Source: Viridibacterium sp035456105 (GTDB lineage Bacteria > Pseudomonadota > Gammaproteobacteria > Burkholderiales > Rhodocyclaceae). Taken from it: DNA of 64,000 nucleotides. Positions 17,453 to 26,022 of the stretch are shown here, one piece after another (position 1 is the first letter of the stretch; each line of letters opens with the position of its first letter). The position numbers were made by a program, and so were the translations under genes. Under the pieces are notes generated by a model. That model was not told the origin of the DNA, made no database searches, and was given only the letters and a program-made list of their open reading frames with translations. The stretch covers positions 52,861 to 116,860 of the forward strand of contig DATIDV010000012.1 of NCBI GenBank assembly GCA_035456105.1, given 5' to 3'.

Positions 17453-18046
17453 ACTTCCTTGAATCCCCTCGACCAACTCATCGAAGCGCTGCGCACCCTG
17501 CCGGGTGTCGGCCCCAAGTCTGCCCAACGCATGGCCTACCACTTGCTGCAGCGAGATCGGGCAGGTGCTGCACGTCTTGGAAAGTCGCTGGGTCTGGCAT
17601 TGGAGCGCCTGCAACATTGTTCGTGCTGCAATACCTTCACCGAAGCTGATATCTGCGAGCGCTGTGCCAGCCCGCAACGTGATGCCAGCCTGCTGTGCGT
17701 GGTCGAGATGCCCGCTGATTTGGCCATCATGGAGCAGACGCATAGCTATCAAGGCATGTATTACGTGCTGATGGGGCGCATCTCGCCGCTCGATGGCGTC
17801 GGGCCTCGCGAACTCAATCTCGAAAAGCTCATGACGCGAGCATCCGATGGTGTGGTGCGTGAGGTGATCCTGGCGACGAATTTCACCAACGAAGGCGAAG
17901 CGACTGCTCACTATGTCGGTGAAGTGCTGCGCGCACGTGGTGTGAAGGTCAGCCGTATTGCGCGCGGTGTGCCGGTGGGCGGAGAACTCGAACACACTGA
18001 CATTGGTACGCTTGCACAGGCGATGGTGGAGCGGCGTTCGCTTTGA
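17390..18046 (+). CDS. recR: Recombination protein RecR
   Basis: RecR, with RecO and RecF, loads RecA at gaps. The core is complete: helix-hairpin-helix LPGVGPKSAQRMAYHLL, a four-cysteine zinc finger (CSCCNTFTEADICERC) and a Toprim domain (VVEMPADLAIME to ATNFTNEGEATAHY). The start is uncertain. The ATG at 17390 has GAGGAG in front but adds about 24 residues encoded by the heptamer repeat (SSLLTPHSSLLTS), not found in typical RecR. A TTG at 17459 would give the usual 195-residue protein but has no ribosome-binding site. Confidence 0.93.
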   Translation: MSKRPRRALDSSLLTPHSSLLTSLNPLDQLIEALRTLPGVGPKSAQRMAYHLLQRDRAGAARLGKSLGLALERLQHCSCCNTFTEADICERCASPQRDASLLCVVEMPADLAIMEQTHSYQGMYYVLMGRISPLDGVGPRELNLEKLMTRASDGVVREVILATNFTNEGEATAHYVGEVLRARGVKVSRIARGVPVGGELEHTDIGTLAQAMVERRSL

Positions 18047-18085
18047 TGAGCGTGTGACACGTTCGCTTATCGTTTCTTAAATAAG

Positions 18086-18117
18086 TGCCCGATGCTGCGA
18101 TCGGGCATTTTTCATTT
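18086..18117 (+). terminator. Rho-independent terminator of recR
   Basis: TGCCCGAT pairs with ATCGGGCA around GCTGCG and is followed by TTTTTCATTT. Confidence 0.85.
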
Positions 18118-18183
18118 GTGTCCTCACTTGGCGCGTAGTCTCCCTGGGTATCCGGCGGCGGATTGAAGGATTGCAGCCGGACA

Positions 18184-18211
18184 CAAAAAAAGGCCACCCG
18201 AAGGTGGCCTT
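18184..18211 (-). terminator. Rho-independent terminator of the pectate lyase gene
   Basis: On the minus strand AAGGCCACC and GGTGGCCTT form a 9-bp stem with a TTCG loop, followed by TTTTT. A second small hairpin (CGTGAT/ATCACG, about 18229-18246) lies between it and the stop codon. Confidence 0.9.
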
Positions 18212-18260
18212 GAATTCGTTCTGTTGATCGTGATCGTTCGATCACGACCCGAGGCACAAC

Positions 18261-21245
18261 TCAGTCACAGGTGAGCGTCGCAAAGCCCTTGCCTACGCCA
18301 GCCACCGCCGGCAGATTGGCCTTCACACATGCTGCGGTTGCGGGTGCGTAGGTGTAGGGCAGGGTGATCGGGAATGCACCGGTCGTGGTCCAGCTGTCTG
18401 CATTGACCGTGGTGGCTTCAGACAAGGTCCACGTGATGTTGTAGGTGGCATTGTCGGCAGCACTGGTCAGGTTGTTGTTACGCAGATCCCACTTTCCGCA
18501 ATTCACCGTATCGAAGCGGCAGCTCACCGGGTTCTTGGCGTTTTCGAACCAGTTGCTTTCGATCAGCGAATAGCCGCCCGTGCGCACGTTGATGCCAGAT
18601 TCGGTGATGTTGGAGTAAAAGTTGTTGTAGATATGCGTCCAGCCACCGCGTTGCAGCGGCAAACGGCCATTCACGTTGTAGTAAACGTTGTGGTGGAAAG
18701 TGATCTCGCGGCCACCGGCGATGTCGTCTGCGGACGACCCATCTAAGCCGACCTTTTTGCTGTCGTGGATGTAGTTGTACGACACGGTGATGTTGTGCGA
18801 ATCCTTCTTGATGTCCATCGCGGACTCGAAGGTCAGGTCGCCTTGGGGCGAGCCATTGCACTCGTTGTTCACAGCGAACAGTTCGTTGTGGTCGATCCAC
18901 ACGTTCGATGCGCTGTCGATGCGCAGCATGTCGGCATCGTTGCTGGCGCCGCCCAAGGCACCGATCTTCATGTTGCGGATGACAACGTTGTTTGAGCCGC
19001 CGTTGATCACGATACCGAAGTTGGCCGACGAACCGTTTGCGCCTTGAATGGTGATGCCGGCGGTGTAATTCTTGACCTCGACATAGCGGTATGCGTCACT
19101 CCAGTGCGGAGCCGGGCAATTGTGATTAGCGTCGATCGTGGAATCCTTGGCGATTTGGTCAATCAGTGCATCTTCATTGCCGTTATACGTAATGAATAGC
19201 GGGTAGGCACCCGTCGAGACCTTCGTGCCCGCATCATTGAATCGGGCGTTGGCGATGATGGTGGCAATTTCCTGATAGGTGGATGCCGTGAAAGATCGAG
19301 CGCCAGGAAGGTTGCCGCCGTCTGCGGTAGCAAAGCCTCTGGAATTAGTAGGCCCTGCGACAACTGACGAACTACTGCTCGAAGCCGAGCTGATGGACGA
19401 TGAAGAGCTGGAGCTGCTGACCGAGGACGCAACCGAACTCGCGGAAGATGCACTGGAGCTACTCACCGAGCTGCTGCTAGAAACAGCACCACCAGAGCAG
19501 CTCAGGCTTGCACTGTCCATCGTGACGGAAGCGCCGGATTCGGTACGGAGCATCAGGAACGAAGTGCTGGTGCCAATATTGCTCCACGTGAACACGTTGG
19601 TGCCGATGGCGAGGGTTCCCGCAGCTTTATTGACAATACGTGATGCAGTGCCCAAAGGTGAGTTGCCGCCGCCGGTTGTGTTGTTATTCACCTGCACCTG
19701 GAAGTTTGTCGTACCGCTTGCGGCAGTGACCTCCAGGGTCAACGAGCAGGTCTTGCCTGCCAGATCGAAAATACCGACTGGCGCACTCAAAGCCGACGAC
19801 GCTGGTGTGCTGGTGGCTGCGCCAACTGTGAAGCGTCCCGCTTGCAAGGTGATTGCACTACCGCTGAAAGCAGAAGCGGAACCGCCCATGTTGATATACA
19901 TCGGGAGGGCGCCGCCGGGTTGTGCCGCATACGCTGCAGAGTAGAACTCCGCACTGGTTGCTGCGGAGAAGGGCTCTGTCCAGAGCAGTGTCGAAGCAGT
20001 GCTCGACAAGGAGCTGCTTGAGCTGGTGGAACTGGAGGACGAGGAGCTTGAGGAGGAAGAGGAGGTGTTACCTGTTCCTGTGACGGCGGTGGTCAGCCTG
20101 CCGCCGCCGGCATTGTTCACCGCATTGATCTTGACCAGCGCAATGGGACGCAGCGTGTAGGCGTAAGGAATGGTCCAGCTGACCGTACCGGGAACGCTGC
20201 AAGCGCCCAGCGCCTTGCCATTGAGCACCGAACCGCTGTCCTTGAACGCGCCGACAGCGGCTGCCGTGTTCGGATTGACGACCACATCATCGCAACTTGC
20301 CGCGCCAGCGATTTCGAAGTTGTTGTTCTGCGAAATGATCTTGGCATTGATACCTGCGCCCACGCTGTACAGGTGCGGATAGACCGGGTGCGACTTGCTG
20401 CCGCTGTAATAGTTGTTGAACAGGTGAACCATGCCGTAGCGCACGCGCGGTGAGCGCTGGGCGATTTCGCGCCAGATATTGTTACTGAACGTGATGGTCA
20501 GATGCCCCTCGTCACCGGTCGCCGTATCTGACGAACCGATGAGATTGTTCTTGCTGTGCTGATCGAACAGGTTGTACGACACCGTCACATAGTCCGAGGC
20601 CGTCTTGATATCGAGTGAGCCATCGTGACACTGCTTGCGGTGGCCGTTGACGATGGGATCCATATCGTCGGTATGAGGCGAATCGGTGAAGCTGTTGTGA
20701 TCGATCCAGACGTGCTGGGAGTTCTGCACCGTGACGCCATCGAACTCGGAATTCCAGTTACCCGTCGCGCCATCGGCAGGATCGAAAACCGGCTCGACAT
20801 CACAGGGATTCACGATCTTCAGATTGCGGATGATGATCTGCGAGACGCTGGAGACCGTAATGAAGCCGTTGATGATGCCGGCATTGGTGCCATCGCCAAT
20901 CAGCGAAGTGTTGCTCTTGAGCTTGATCTCGGCGCGCAGCTTCTGGTCTGCGTGACTGGCGAAAGCCGTGCCCTCGCTCATATCGATCATCCCCACGATC
21001 TTGATGATCTTCGGGTTCGTGCCGCCATTGGCAATGGCGCCGAGCAGCTGCGAGCGATTGCTGACGGTATAGATGTTGGCCGCCGCGGCGGCTGAGCCGC
21101 CGACGGTGCCACCTGCCTGTGCTGCCCAGCCGTCCGCTGGCGCCGCCTGCAGGGCAGCGTCAATCGCACTTGCCGATTGGGCGCAAAATGCGGCGGCAGC
21201 GATGGCGCCGGTCACAATTGCGTTTCTAGAAAAAAGGGTTTTCAT
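18261..21245 (-). CDS. Secreted pectate lyase with two PL1 catalytic domains
   Basis: A 994-residue exported enzyme predicted to cleave polygalacturonate by beta-elimination. AAGGAGAG lies 8 bases before the chosen ATG, and the N-terminus is a Sec signal peptide (MKTLFSRN to SASA). Layout: first PL1 beta-helix domain (about 35-390) with VWIDHNSF, DGSLDIK and catalytic RSPRVRYG (R264-R269); a Ser linker (395-415); a beta-rich middle domain (about 420-585), possibly carbohydrate-binding; a longer Ser linker (589-627); second PL1 domain (about 632-994) with VWIDHNEL, SAMDIKKD and RLPLQR (861-866). Both catalytic RxPxxR motifs are kept. Convergent with recR; downstream of the PEP-CTERM gene on the same strand. 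Confidence 0.9.
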   Translation of the reverse strand: MKTLFSRNAIVTGAIAAAAFCAQSASAIDAALQAAPADGWAAQAGGTVGGSAAAAANIYTVSNRSQLLGAIANGGTNPKIIKIVGMIDMSEGTAFASHADQKLRAEIKLKSNTSLIGDGTNAGIINGFITVSSVSQIIIRNLKIVNPCDVEPVFDPADGATGNWNSEFDGVTVQNSQHVWIDHNSFTDSPHTDDMDPIVNGHRKQCHDGSLDIKTASDYVTVSYNLFDQHSKNNLIGSSDTATGDEGHLTITFSNNIWREIAQRSPRVRYGMVHLFNNYYSGSKSHPVYPHLYSVGAGINAKIISQNNNFEIAGAASCDDVVVNPNTAAAVGAFKDSGSVLNGKALGACSVPGTVSWTIPYAYTLRPIALVKINAVNNAGGGRLTTAVTGTGNTSSSSSSSSSSSSTSSSSSLSSTASTLLWTEPFSAATSAEFYSAAYAAQPGGALPMYINMGGSASAFSGSAITLQAGRFTVGAATSTPASSALSAPVGIFDLAGKTCSLTLEVTAASGTTNFQVQVNNNTTGGGNSPLGTASRIVNKAAGTLAIGTNVFTWSNIGTSTSFLMLRTESGASVTMDSASLSCSGGAVSSSSSVSSSSASSASSVASSVSSSSSSSSISSASSSSSSVVAGPTNSRGFATADGGNLPGARSFTASTYQEIATIIANARFNDAGTKVSTGAYPLFITYNGNEDALIDQIAKDSTIDANHNCPAPHWSDAYRYVEVKNYTAGITIQGANGSSANFGIVINGGSNNVVIRNMKIGALGGASNDADMLRIDSASNVWIDHNELFAVNNECNGSPQGDLTFESAMDIKKDSHNITVSYNYIHDSKKVGLDGSSADDIAGGREITFHHNVYYNVNGRLPLQRGGWTHIYNNFYSNITESGINVRTGGYSLIESNWFENAKNPVSCRFDTVNCGKWDLRNNNLTSAADNATYNITWTLSEATTVNADSWTTTGAFPITLPYTYAPATAACVKANLPAVAGVGKGFATLTCD

Positions 21246-21324
21246 TTGCGACGCTCTCCTTGATGTCGAATGAATGCGGGCCATGCCTCATGCACGGCCC
21301 GCTTGGCGCCAGCTCTTCGTATGC

Positions 21325-21342
21325 TCGGCATGATCATGCCGA
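21325..21342. promoter_or_regulatory. 18-base perfect palindrome upstream of the pectate lyase
   Basis: TCGGCATGA followed directly by TCATGCCGA. It lies 80 bases upstream of the lyase start and 17 bases after the PEP-CTERM stop. It could be an operator for a dimeric regulator or a stem in the transcript; there is no T-run. A second hairpin (GCGGGCC/GGCCCGC, 21276-21302) lies nearer to the lyase. Confidence 0.4.
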
Positions 21343-21358
21343 CAGGCCCGTAGCGAAA

Positions 21359-21910
21359 TCAGCTCTTGCGGCGACGTAAGCCGAGCATGGCGACGCCCAG
21401 ACCCAGCAGAGCGATGGAGCTTGGCTCGGGGACTTCAGCCGCGAAAGTGAGATGACCAGTGACGGTGCCGAATTCGCTGGACGTCACTGTGCTCAGATCT
21501 GCGCTGACGGAATCTCCGTCAATCGCCGACAAAGCGGGCGTGCCACTTACAGTGCTGGCATCATCGAGCACAAAGCCTGTGATTTCGGAATTGAGTGATG
21601 TGAAGTCGAAGGTCAGAAAGAAAGGGCCGGTGAATACGCGGTTTGCGTAGAAGGTAAAGACGCCGTCCAAGCCGATATCGACATACATGGCAGTCAGAGC
21701 TCCGTCGACATAGCCTGCAACGAACTCGGGGTCGATACCGTCTGTGACCGCTATTGTGTTGTTTCCTGGGCCGTCGACCGTGCCCACTTCACTACCCGAT
21801 CCGTTCAGGTTCGCTGTGACCGTTGTACCGGCGAGTGGCAGGGCCCAAGTCTCTCCGGCAAACATCGATGCCGCAATCGCAGCCCCCAATAGTGCTTTTC
21901 TTATCATCAT
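21359..21910 (-). CDS. PEP-CTERM sorting-domain protein
   Basis: A 183-residue exported protein with a signal peptide (residues 1-23) and a C-terminal PEP-CTERM signal: VPEPSSIALLGLGVAML then RRRK at 160-183. The body is Gly/Thr/Ser-rich with no recognised domain. PEP-CTERM proteins are processed by exosortase (EpsH/XrtA family) and placed at the surface along with exopolysaccharide; no exosortase is in the window, so one is expected elsewhere. A GGTGGAG precedes the tandem ATGs. Confidence 0.88.
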   Translation of the reverse strand: MMIRKALLGAAIAASMFAGETWALPLAGTTVTANLNGSGSEVGTVDGPGNNTIAVTDGIDPEFVAGYVDGALTAMYVDIGLDGVFTFYANRVFTGPFFLTFDFTSLNSEITGFVLDDASTVSGTPALSAIDGDSVSADLSTVTSSEFGTVTGHLTFAAEVPEPSSIALLGLGVAMLGLRRRKS

Positions 21911-22077
21911 GCTCCACCTCGATTTTTTGGATAAAGACGAGCCGGCTGAAACCGGTCACATCAATCGAGGCGATAAGCAAATTCAATGCCTGTATCAAAT
22001 ACCCTTTTGGAACAAGCGGATAACCCGCGGTGAAAACTTCAATGTAAAGAAAGTCGACAAAATCAAGGGTTTGCCAG

Positions 22078-22848
22078 TTACAGCGAGCTGATCTCGATTT
22101 CCCCTACGTGATTGAAAACATGATCTGGCTTGTAGGGAAAATGGCCCATGATTTCCGGAGTGGTCACCCCTGACAGAACAAGCGCTGTCTTCATGCCGGC
22201 TTCCATGCCACCGACGATGTCAGTGTCCATGCGGTCGCCAATCATGACGGCATTGTCTGGATGCACGCCGAGCTTACGCGTGGCCAAGGTCATCATCAGG
22301 GCGTTGGGTTTGCCGACAATGTAGGGCTTCTTCCCGGTGGCCGCTGAGATGGCTGCCAGGAGGGTGCCTGCCGCGGGTTCATTGCCGCCTTCGACCGGGT
22401 CGATCATGTCCGGGTTCGTGCCGATGAACTTGGCGCCGCCATCGATCAGTCGCACGGCTTTCTTGAGTTGATCGAAATTGAACGAGGTGCTTTTTGCGAC
22501 AACAACATAGTCGGGGTTCGTTTCGGAGAGCGAAAAACCGAGCTTGTATAACTCGCTGATGATGCCGCCGCCGCCGATGACATAGGCCGTTGCACGGTCT
22601 TTCTGCGCTTTGAGAAACATCGCAGTGGCCATGGCGGCCGTAATGAAATTGTCCTCGGTGAGTCCGTGAATGCCGAGCCCTTCAAGCTTGAGCTTGAGGT
22701 CGAGCGAGGTCTGCTCGGCGTTATTGGTCAGAAAGAGGAACGGCGTCTGGGCGGCAAGCAGTCGCTGCACGAAATCGAGCGCGCCGGGGATGAGCTTCTT
22801 GCCGCGATAGATGACCCCGTCCATATCGCAAATGACACCTTTGATCAT
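22078..22848 (-). CDS. NagD-like HAD-IIA phosphatase
   Basis: A 256-residue HAD superfamily hydrolase of the NagD/4-nitrophenylphosphatase type. Motif I is CDMDGVIY near residue 8, motif II FLTNNAEQTS, and motif III/IV K with MIGDRMDTDIVGG, with the C2 cap between. Substrate cannot be told; NagD acts on nucleotides, others on phosphoglycolate. The start at MIKGVICDMDG is preferred to an upstream one 27 codons earlier. Divergent from petA. Confidence 0.88.
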   Translation of the reverse strand: MIKGVICDMDGVIYRGKKLIPGALDFVQRLLAAQTPFLFLTNNAEQTSLDLKLKLEGLGIHGLTEDNFITAAMATAMFLKAQKDRATAYVIGGGGIISELYKLGFSLSETNPDYVVVAKSTSFNFDQLKKAVRLIDGGAKFIGTNPDMIDPVEGGNEPAAGTLLAAISAATGKKPYIVGKPNALMMTLATRKLGVHPDNAVMIGDRMDTDIVGGMEAGMKTALVLSGVTTPEIMGHFPYKPDHVFNHVGEIEISSL

Positions 22849-22994
22849 GGCAGCCTGCGTTTTCGTCTTGTTGAGGGGCTTTGAGTGTAGCGCGAGCCCC
22901 TTTTCGACGGTGCGATTGATGCCCTGCATAAATTATCTGCGGCCCGCAAAGCCAATGCCGGCGCGGCTTTGCGTGGTTTGATATGGCGCAAGGC

Positions 22995-23024
22995 TTTAAT
23001 TCGCTATGTGCTTTTCGCTATACT
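22995..23024 (+). promoter_or_regulatory. Candidate promoter of petABC
   Basis: TATACT (23019-23024) with a weak TTTAAT -35 (22995-23000) at 18-base spacing. A GCAAAGCC/GGCTTTGC hairpin (22946-22972) lies just upstream in the divergent intergenic region. Confidence 0.4.
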
Positions 23025-23063
23025 CGCGCAGTTTTCAAGATTCCTTACAACTCGGGGTTTTCA

Positions 23064-23690
23064 ATGAGCGATGACAAAAACGCTGAGGCCGGCGCCGAAA
23101 ACGCGGGCTGCAGCGATTGCGGCCGCCGCAATCTGATCGCGGCGACTGCCGTGGTCGGTGGTGCTGCCGGTATCGGCGCTGCCGTACCGTTCGCACTCAG
23201 CTTCACGCCGTCAGAGCGTGCCAAAGCTGCAGGCGCACCGGTCGAAGCGGACATCTCCGGCCTCAAGCCGGGCGAGAAAATGGTGGTCGAATGGCGCGGC
23301 AAACCGGTCTGGATCATTCGCCGTACGCCGGAAATGCTGGCTTCGCTCAAAGCAACTGACTCTTTGCTCGCTGATCCGGACTCCAAGCGCTCTGAGCAGC
23401 CGGAGTACGTAAAGGGGGATGCGCGCTCAATCAAGCCCGAGTACATGGTCTGTATCGGTATCTGCACTCACTTGGGCTGCTCGCCCAGTGACAAGCTGAC
23501 GCCAGGTGCCGAAGGCGGCATGGGTGCAGACTGGCACGGTGGTTTCCTGTGCCCTTGCCACGGGTCTCAGTTCGATCTGGCCGGTCGAGTGCTCAAGAGC
23601 ATGCCGGCGCCGGACAACTTGCCGATTCCGCCACATAAATACCTGTCGGATTCCAAGATCCTGATCGGCGAAGACAGCAAGGGAGCCTAA
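23064..23690 (+). CDS. petA: Ubiquinol-cytochrome c reductase iron-sulfur subunit
   Basis: The Rieske protein of the bc1 complex, which passes electrons from ubiquinol to cytochrome c1. The 208-residue product has a twin-arginine-type N-terminus (GRRNLIAATA, R21-R22) with one membrane anchor and the 2Fe-2S motifs CTHLGC (C134, H136, C139) and CPCH (C163, C165, H166). Ligands are C134, H136, C163 and H166; C139 and C165 should form the disulfide. The longer upstream start is rejected. petB follows 3 bases later. Confidence 0.96.
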   Translation: MSDDKNAEAGAENAGCSDCGRRNLIAATAVVGGAAGIGAAVPFALSFTPSERAKAAGAPVEADISGLKPGEKMVVEWRGKPVWIIRRTPEMLASLKATDSLLADPDSKRSEQPEYVKGDARSIKPEYMVCIGICTHLGCSPSDKLTPGAEGGMGADWHGGFLCPCHGSQFDLAGRVLKSMPAPDNLPIPPHKYLSDSKILIGEDSKGA

Positions 23691-23693
23691 GGG

Positions 23694-25079
23694 ATGAACA
23701 AGCTGGCGCAACAATTGATGGGATGGGTCGACGAGCGCTTTCCTGCGACAAAGATGTACAAGGAGCATCTCTCCGAGTACTACGCACCGAAAAATTTCAA
23801 CTTCTGGTACTTCTTCGGTTCGCTGGCACTGCTGGTGCTCGTGATTCAGATCGTCACGGGTATTTTCCTCGTGATGCACTACAAGCCAGATGCTTCGCTG
23901 AATGCTTCTGGCATTCCGGTGGCATTCGCCAGCGTCGAATACATCATGCGCGACGTGCCGGGCGGCTGGATCATTCGCTACATGCACTCGACGGGCGCTT
24001 CGGCGTTCTTCATCGTCGTGTATCTGCACATGTTCCGCGGTCTGCTCTACGGCTCGTATCGCAAGCCGCGCGAGTTGATCTGGCTGTTCGGCGTCGGCAT
24101 TTTCCTGTGCTTGATGGCAGAGGCTTTCTTCGGCTATTTGCTGCCGTGGGGGCAGATGTCTGGCTGGGGCGCGCAGGTGATCGTGAATCTGTTTGAAGCG
24201 ATTCCAGTCATCGGCAAGGATCTGTCGATCTGGATTCGTGGCGACTTCGTAGTGTCGGATGCAACCTTGAACCGCTTCTTCAGCTTCCACGTTATCGCCA
24301 TTCCGCTGGTGCTGATTGGTCTGGTGGCTGCACACATCATCGCGCTACACGAAGTTGGTTCGAACAATCCGGACGGTGTCGAGATCAAGAAGCACAAGGA
24401 TGCAAATGGCATTCCGCTGGATGGCATTCCTTTCCACCCTTACTACACGGTGAAGGATATCTTCGGTTGCGTGATCTTCCTGATGGTGTTCTCGGCAATC
24501 ATCTTCTTCATGCCTGAAGGCGGTGGTTACTTCCTCGAGTACAACAATTTTGTGCCTTACGATCAGTTGCAGACGCCGCCACACATTGCACCGGTCTGGT
24601 ACTTCACGCCGTATTACTCGATCCTGCGTGCAACGACTTCGGACTTCCTGCCTTGGCTGATGGCACTGGTTGCAGCGACCGGCGGTTTGACGGTGCTGAC
24701 CGCACGTAATGCGCTGGTGCGCATCATCGCCGCAGTGCTCTCGATTGTTGTGCTGATCGCTTTGCTGACACTGGAGGCAAAGGTCTGGGGCGTGGTCATG
24801 ATGGGCGGCTCGGTGATGTTGTTCGCACTGCTGCCGTGGCTCGATCAGAGTCCCGTCAAGTCGATTCGCTACAAGGGCTCTCTGTTCAAGAGCATTCTCG
24901 CCGTGTGGGTGGTGTGCTTCCTGATCCTTGGCTACCTTGGCGTATTGCCGCCGTCACCGACGGGCAAGATCGTGTCGCAAGTCTGCTCGATCCTGTACCT
25001 CGCGTTCTTTGCGTTCATGCCGTGGTTCTCTCGCATGGACAAGACTTTGCCCGTGCCGGAAAGGGTGACCTCCGAATGA
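23694..25079 (+). CDS. petB: Cytochrome b of the bc1 complex
   Basis: A 461-residue integral membrane protein carrying the two b haems and the quinol-oxidation site. It contains the conserved GYLLPWGQMS-type stretch, MHSTGASAFF and MHYKPD haem-helix regions, and the PEGGG variant of the PEWY-type motif region near residue 280. Eight or more hydrophobic helices are visible. The stop overlaps the petC start (ATGA). Confidence 0.96.
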   Translation: MNKLAQQLMGWVDERFPATKMYKEHLSEYYAPKNFNFWYFFGSLALLVLVIQIVTGIFLVMHYKPDASLNASGIPVAFASVEYIMRDVPGGWIIRYMHSTGASAFFIVVYLHMFRGLLYGSYRKPRELIWLFGVGIFLCLMAEAFFGYLLPWGQMSGWGAQVIVNLFEAIPVIGKDLSIWIRGDFVVSDATLNRFFSFHVIAIPLVLIGLVAAHIIALHEVGSNNPDGVEIKKHKDANGIPLDGIPFHPYYTVKDIFGCVIFLMVFSAIIFFMPEGGGYFLEYNNFVPYDQLQTPPHIAPVWYFTPYYSILRATTSDFLPWLMALVAATGGLTVLTARNALVRIIAAVLSIVVLIALLTLEAKVWGVVMMGGSVMLFALLPWLDQSPVKSIRYKGSLFKSILAVWVVCFLILGYLGVLPPSPTGKIVSQVCSILYLAFFAFMPWFSRMDKTLPVPERVTSE

Positions 25080-25870
25080 GCTCCATGAAAATGATGTTCC
25101 CGAAGACCTTCCGCTTCGTCGCATCGGCACTGCTCTCCGCAGTACTTGCTGCAGTCCCTGTGGCCGCCAATGCGAGCGGTGCCGAACTGCGTCTGGACAA
25201 AGCTCCGCTGCAGTTTGACAACGCCTCGTTGCAGAACGGTGCCAAGCTGTTTGTCAATTACTGCCTGAACTGCCATAGCGCCAGCTATGTGCGTTACAAC
25301 CGTCTGCAGCAGATCGGCCTGACTGATCCGCTGATTCGCGACAATCTGTTGTTCACCGCTGACAAGGTGGGTGATCTTATGAAGGTCGCGCTGCGTCGTG
25401 AGGATGCGAAGCAGTGGTTCGGTGCGGCGCCGCCAGACCTGTCGGTCATTGCTCGCGCTCGCAGTGGTGAGTTCGGCACGGGCGCAGATTGGATCTACAC
25501 TTATCTGCGTAAGTTCTATCGCGACGATTCGCGGCCGACCGGCTGGAACAACACGGTTTTCCCGAATGTGGGTATGCCTAATGTTCTGTGGACGCTGCAA
25601 GGGCAGCAAGTCGCGCATTTCGTCGACAAGACGGATGAGCATGGTGTAACCGCAAAGCATCTCGAAAAGCTGGAACTTTCTCAGCCAGGTAAGTTGTCGA
25701 AGGAGGAGTTTGACGAGGATGTCGCCGATCTCGTCTCCTTCATTGCCTGGATGGGAGAGCCCGCTCAGGAGATGCGCCAACAGATCGGTCTGTACGTACT
25801 GGCTGTACTGGCTGTACTGGCAGTGCTGAGCTATATGCTCAAGCGAGCATTCTGGAAAGATGTTCACTGA
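25076..25870 (+). CDS. petC: Cytochrome c1
   Basis: The membrane-anchored c-type haem subunit of the bc1 complex. The 264-residue product has a signal peptide (to about residue 34), the haem motif CLNCH (C63, C66, H67) and a C-terminal anchor (about 238-256). The anchor contains a DNA-level 9-base repeat GGCTGTACT (25801-25827, three copies, the last diverged) encoding Leu-Ala-Val repeats. The ATG overlapping the petB stop is chosen; an ATG three codons in is possible. Confidence 0.95.
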   Translation: MSSMKMMFPKTFRFVASALLSAVLAAVPVAANASGAELRLDKAPLQFDNASLQNGAKLFVNYCLNCHSASYVRYNRLQQIGLTDPLIRDNLLFTADKVGDLMKVALRREDAKQWFGAAPPDLSVIARARSGEFGTGADWIYTYLRKFYRDDSRPTGWNNTVFPNVGMPNVLWTLQGQQVAHFVDKTDEHGVTAKHLEKLELSQPGKLSKEEFDEDVADLVSFIAWMGEPAQEMRQQIGLYVLAVLAVLAVLSYMLKRAFWKDVH

Positions 25871-26022
25871 GATGTGCAGTCAAATGCGCAATGCAGTTTG
25901 TAATCAACCCCGCAACTAATCAGGTCGCAGCCGAAATGATGCTGTTATCCAGTCGCGAGCATGATGTAACGCCTTCGCGTCGCATCGTGCGCGACACTGA
26001 GTATTCCTGGAGTAATTCCGCA

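Noticed and set aside
19370..19500. Serine-codon repeats in the pectate lyase as a recombination hotspot or CRISPR
   Set aside because: Codons vary and there are no spacers; it is a protein-level poly-serine linker.
25801..25827. 9-base tandem repeat in petC
   Set aside because: Only three copies, in frame, within a membrane anchor; best seen as simple coding redundancy.
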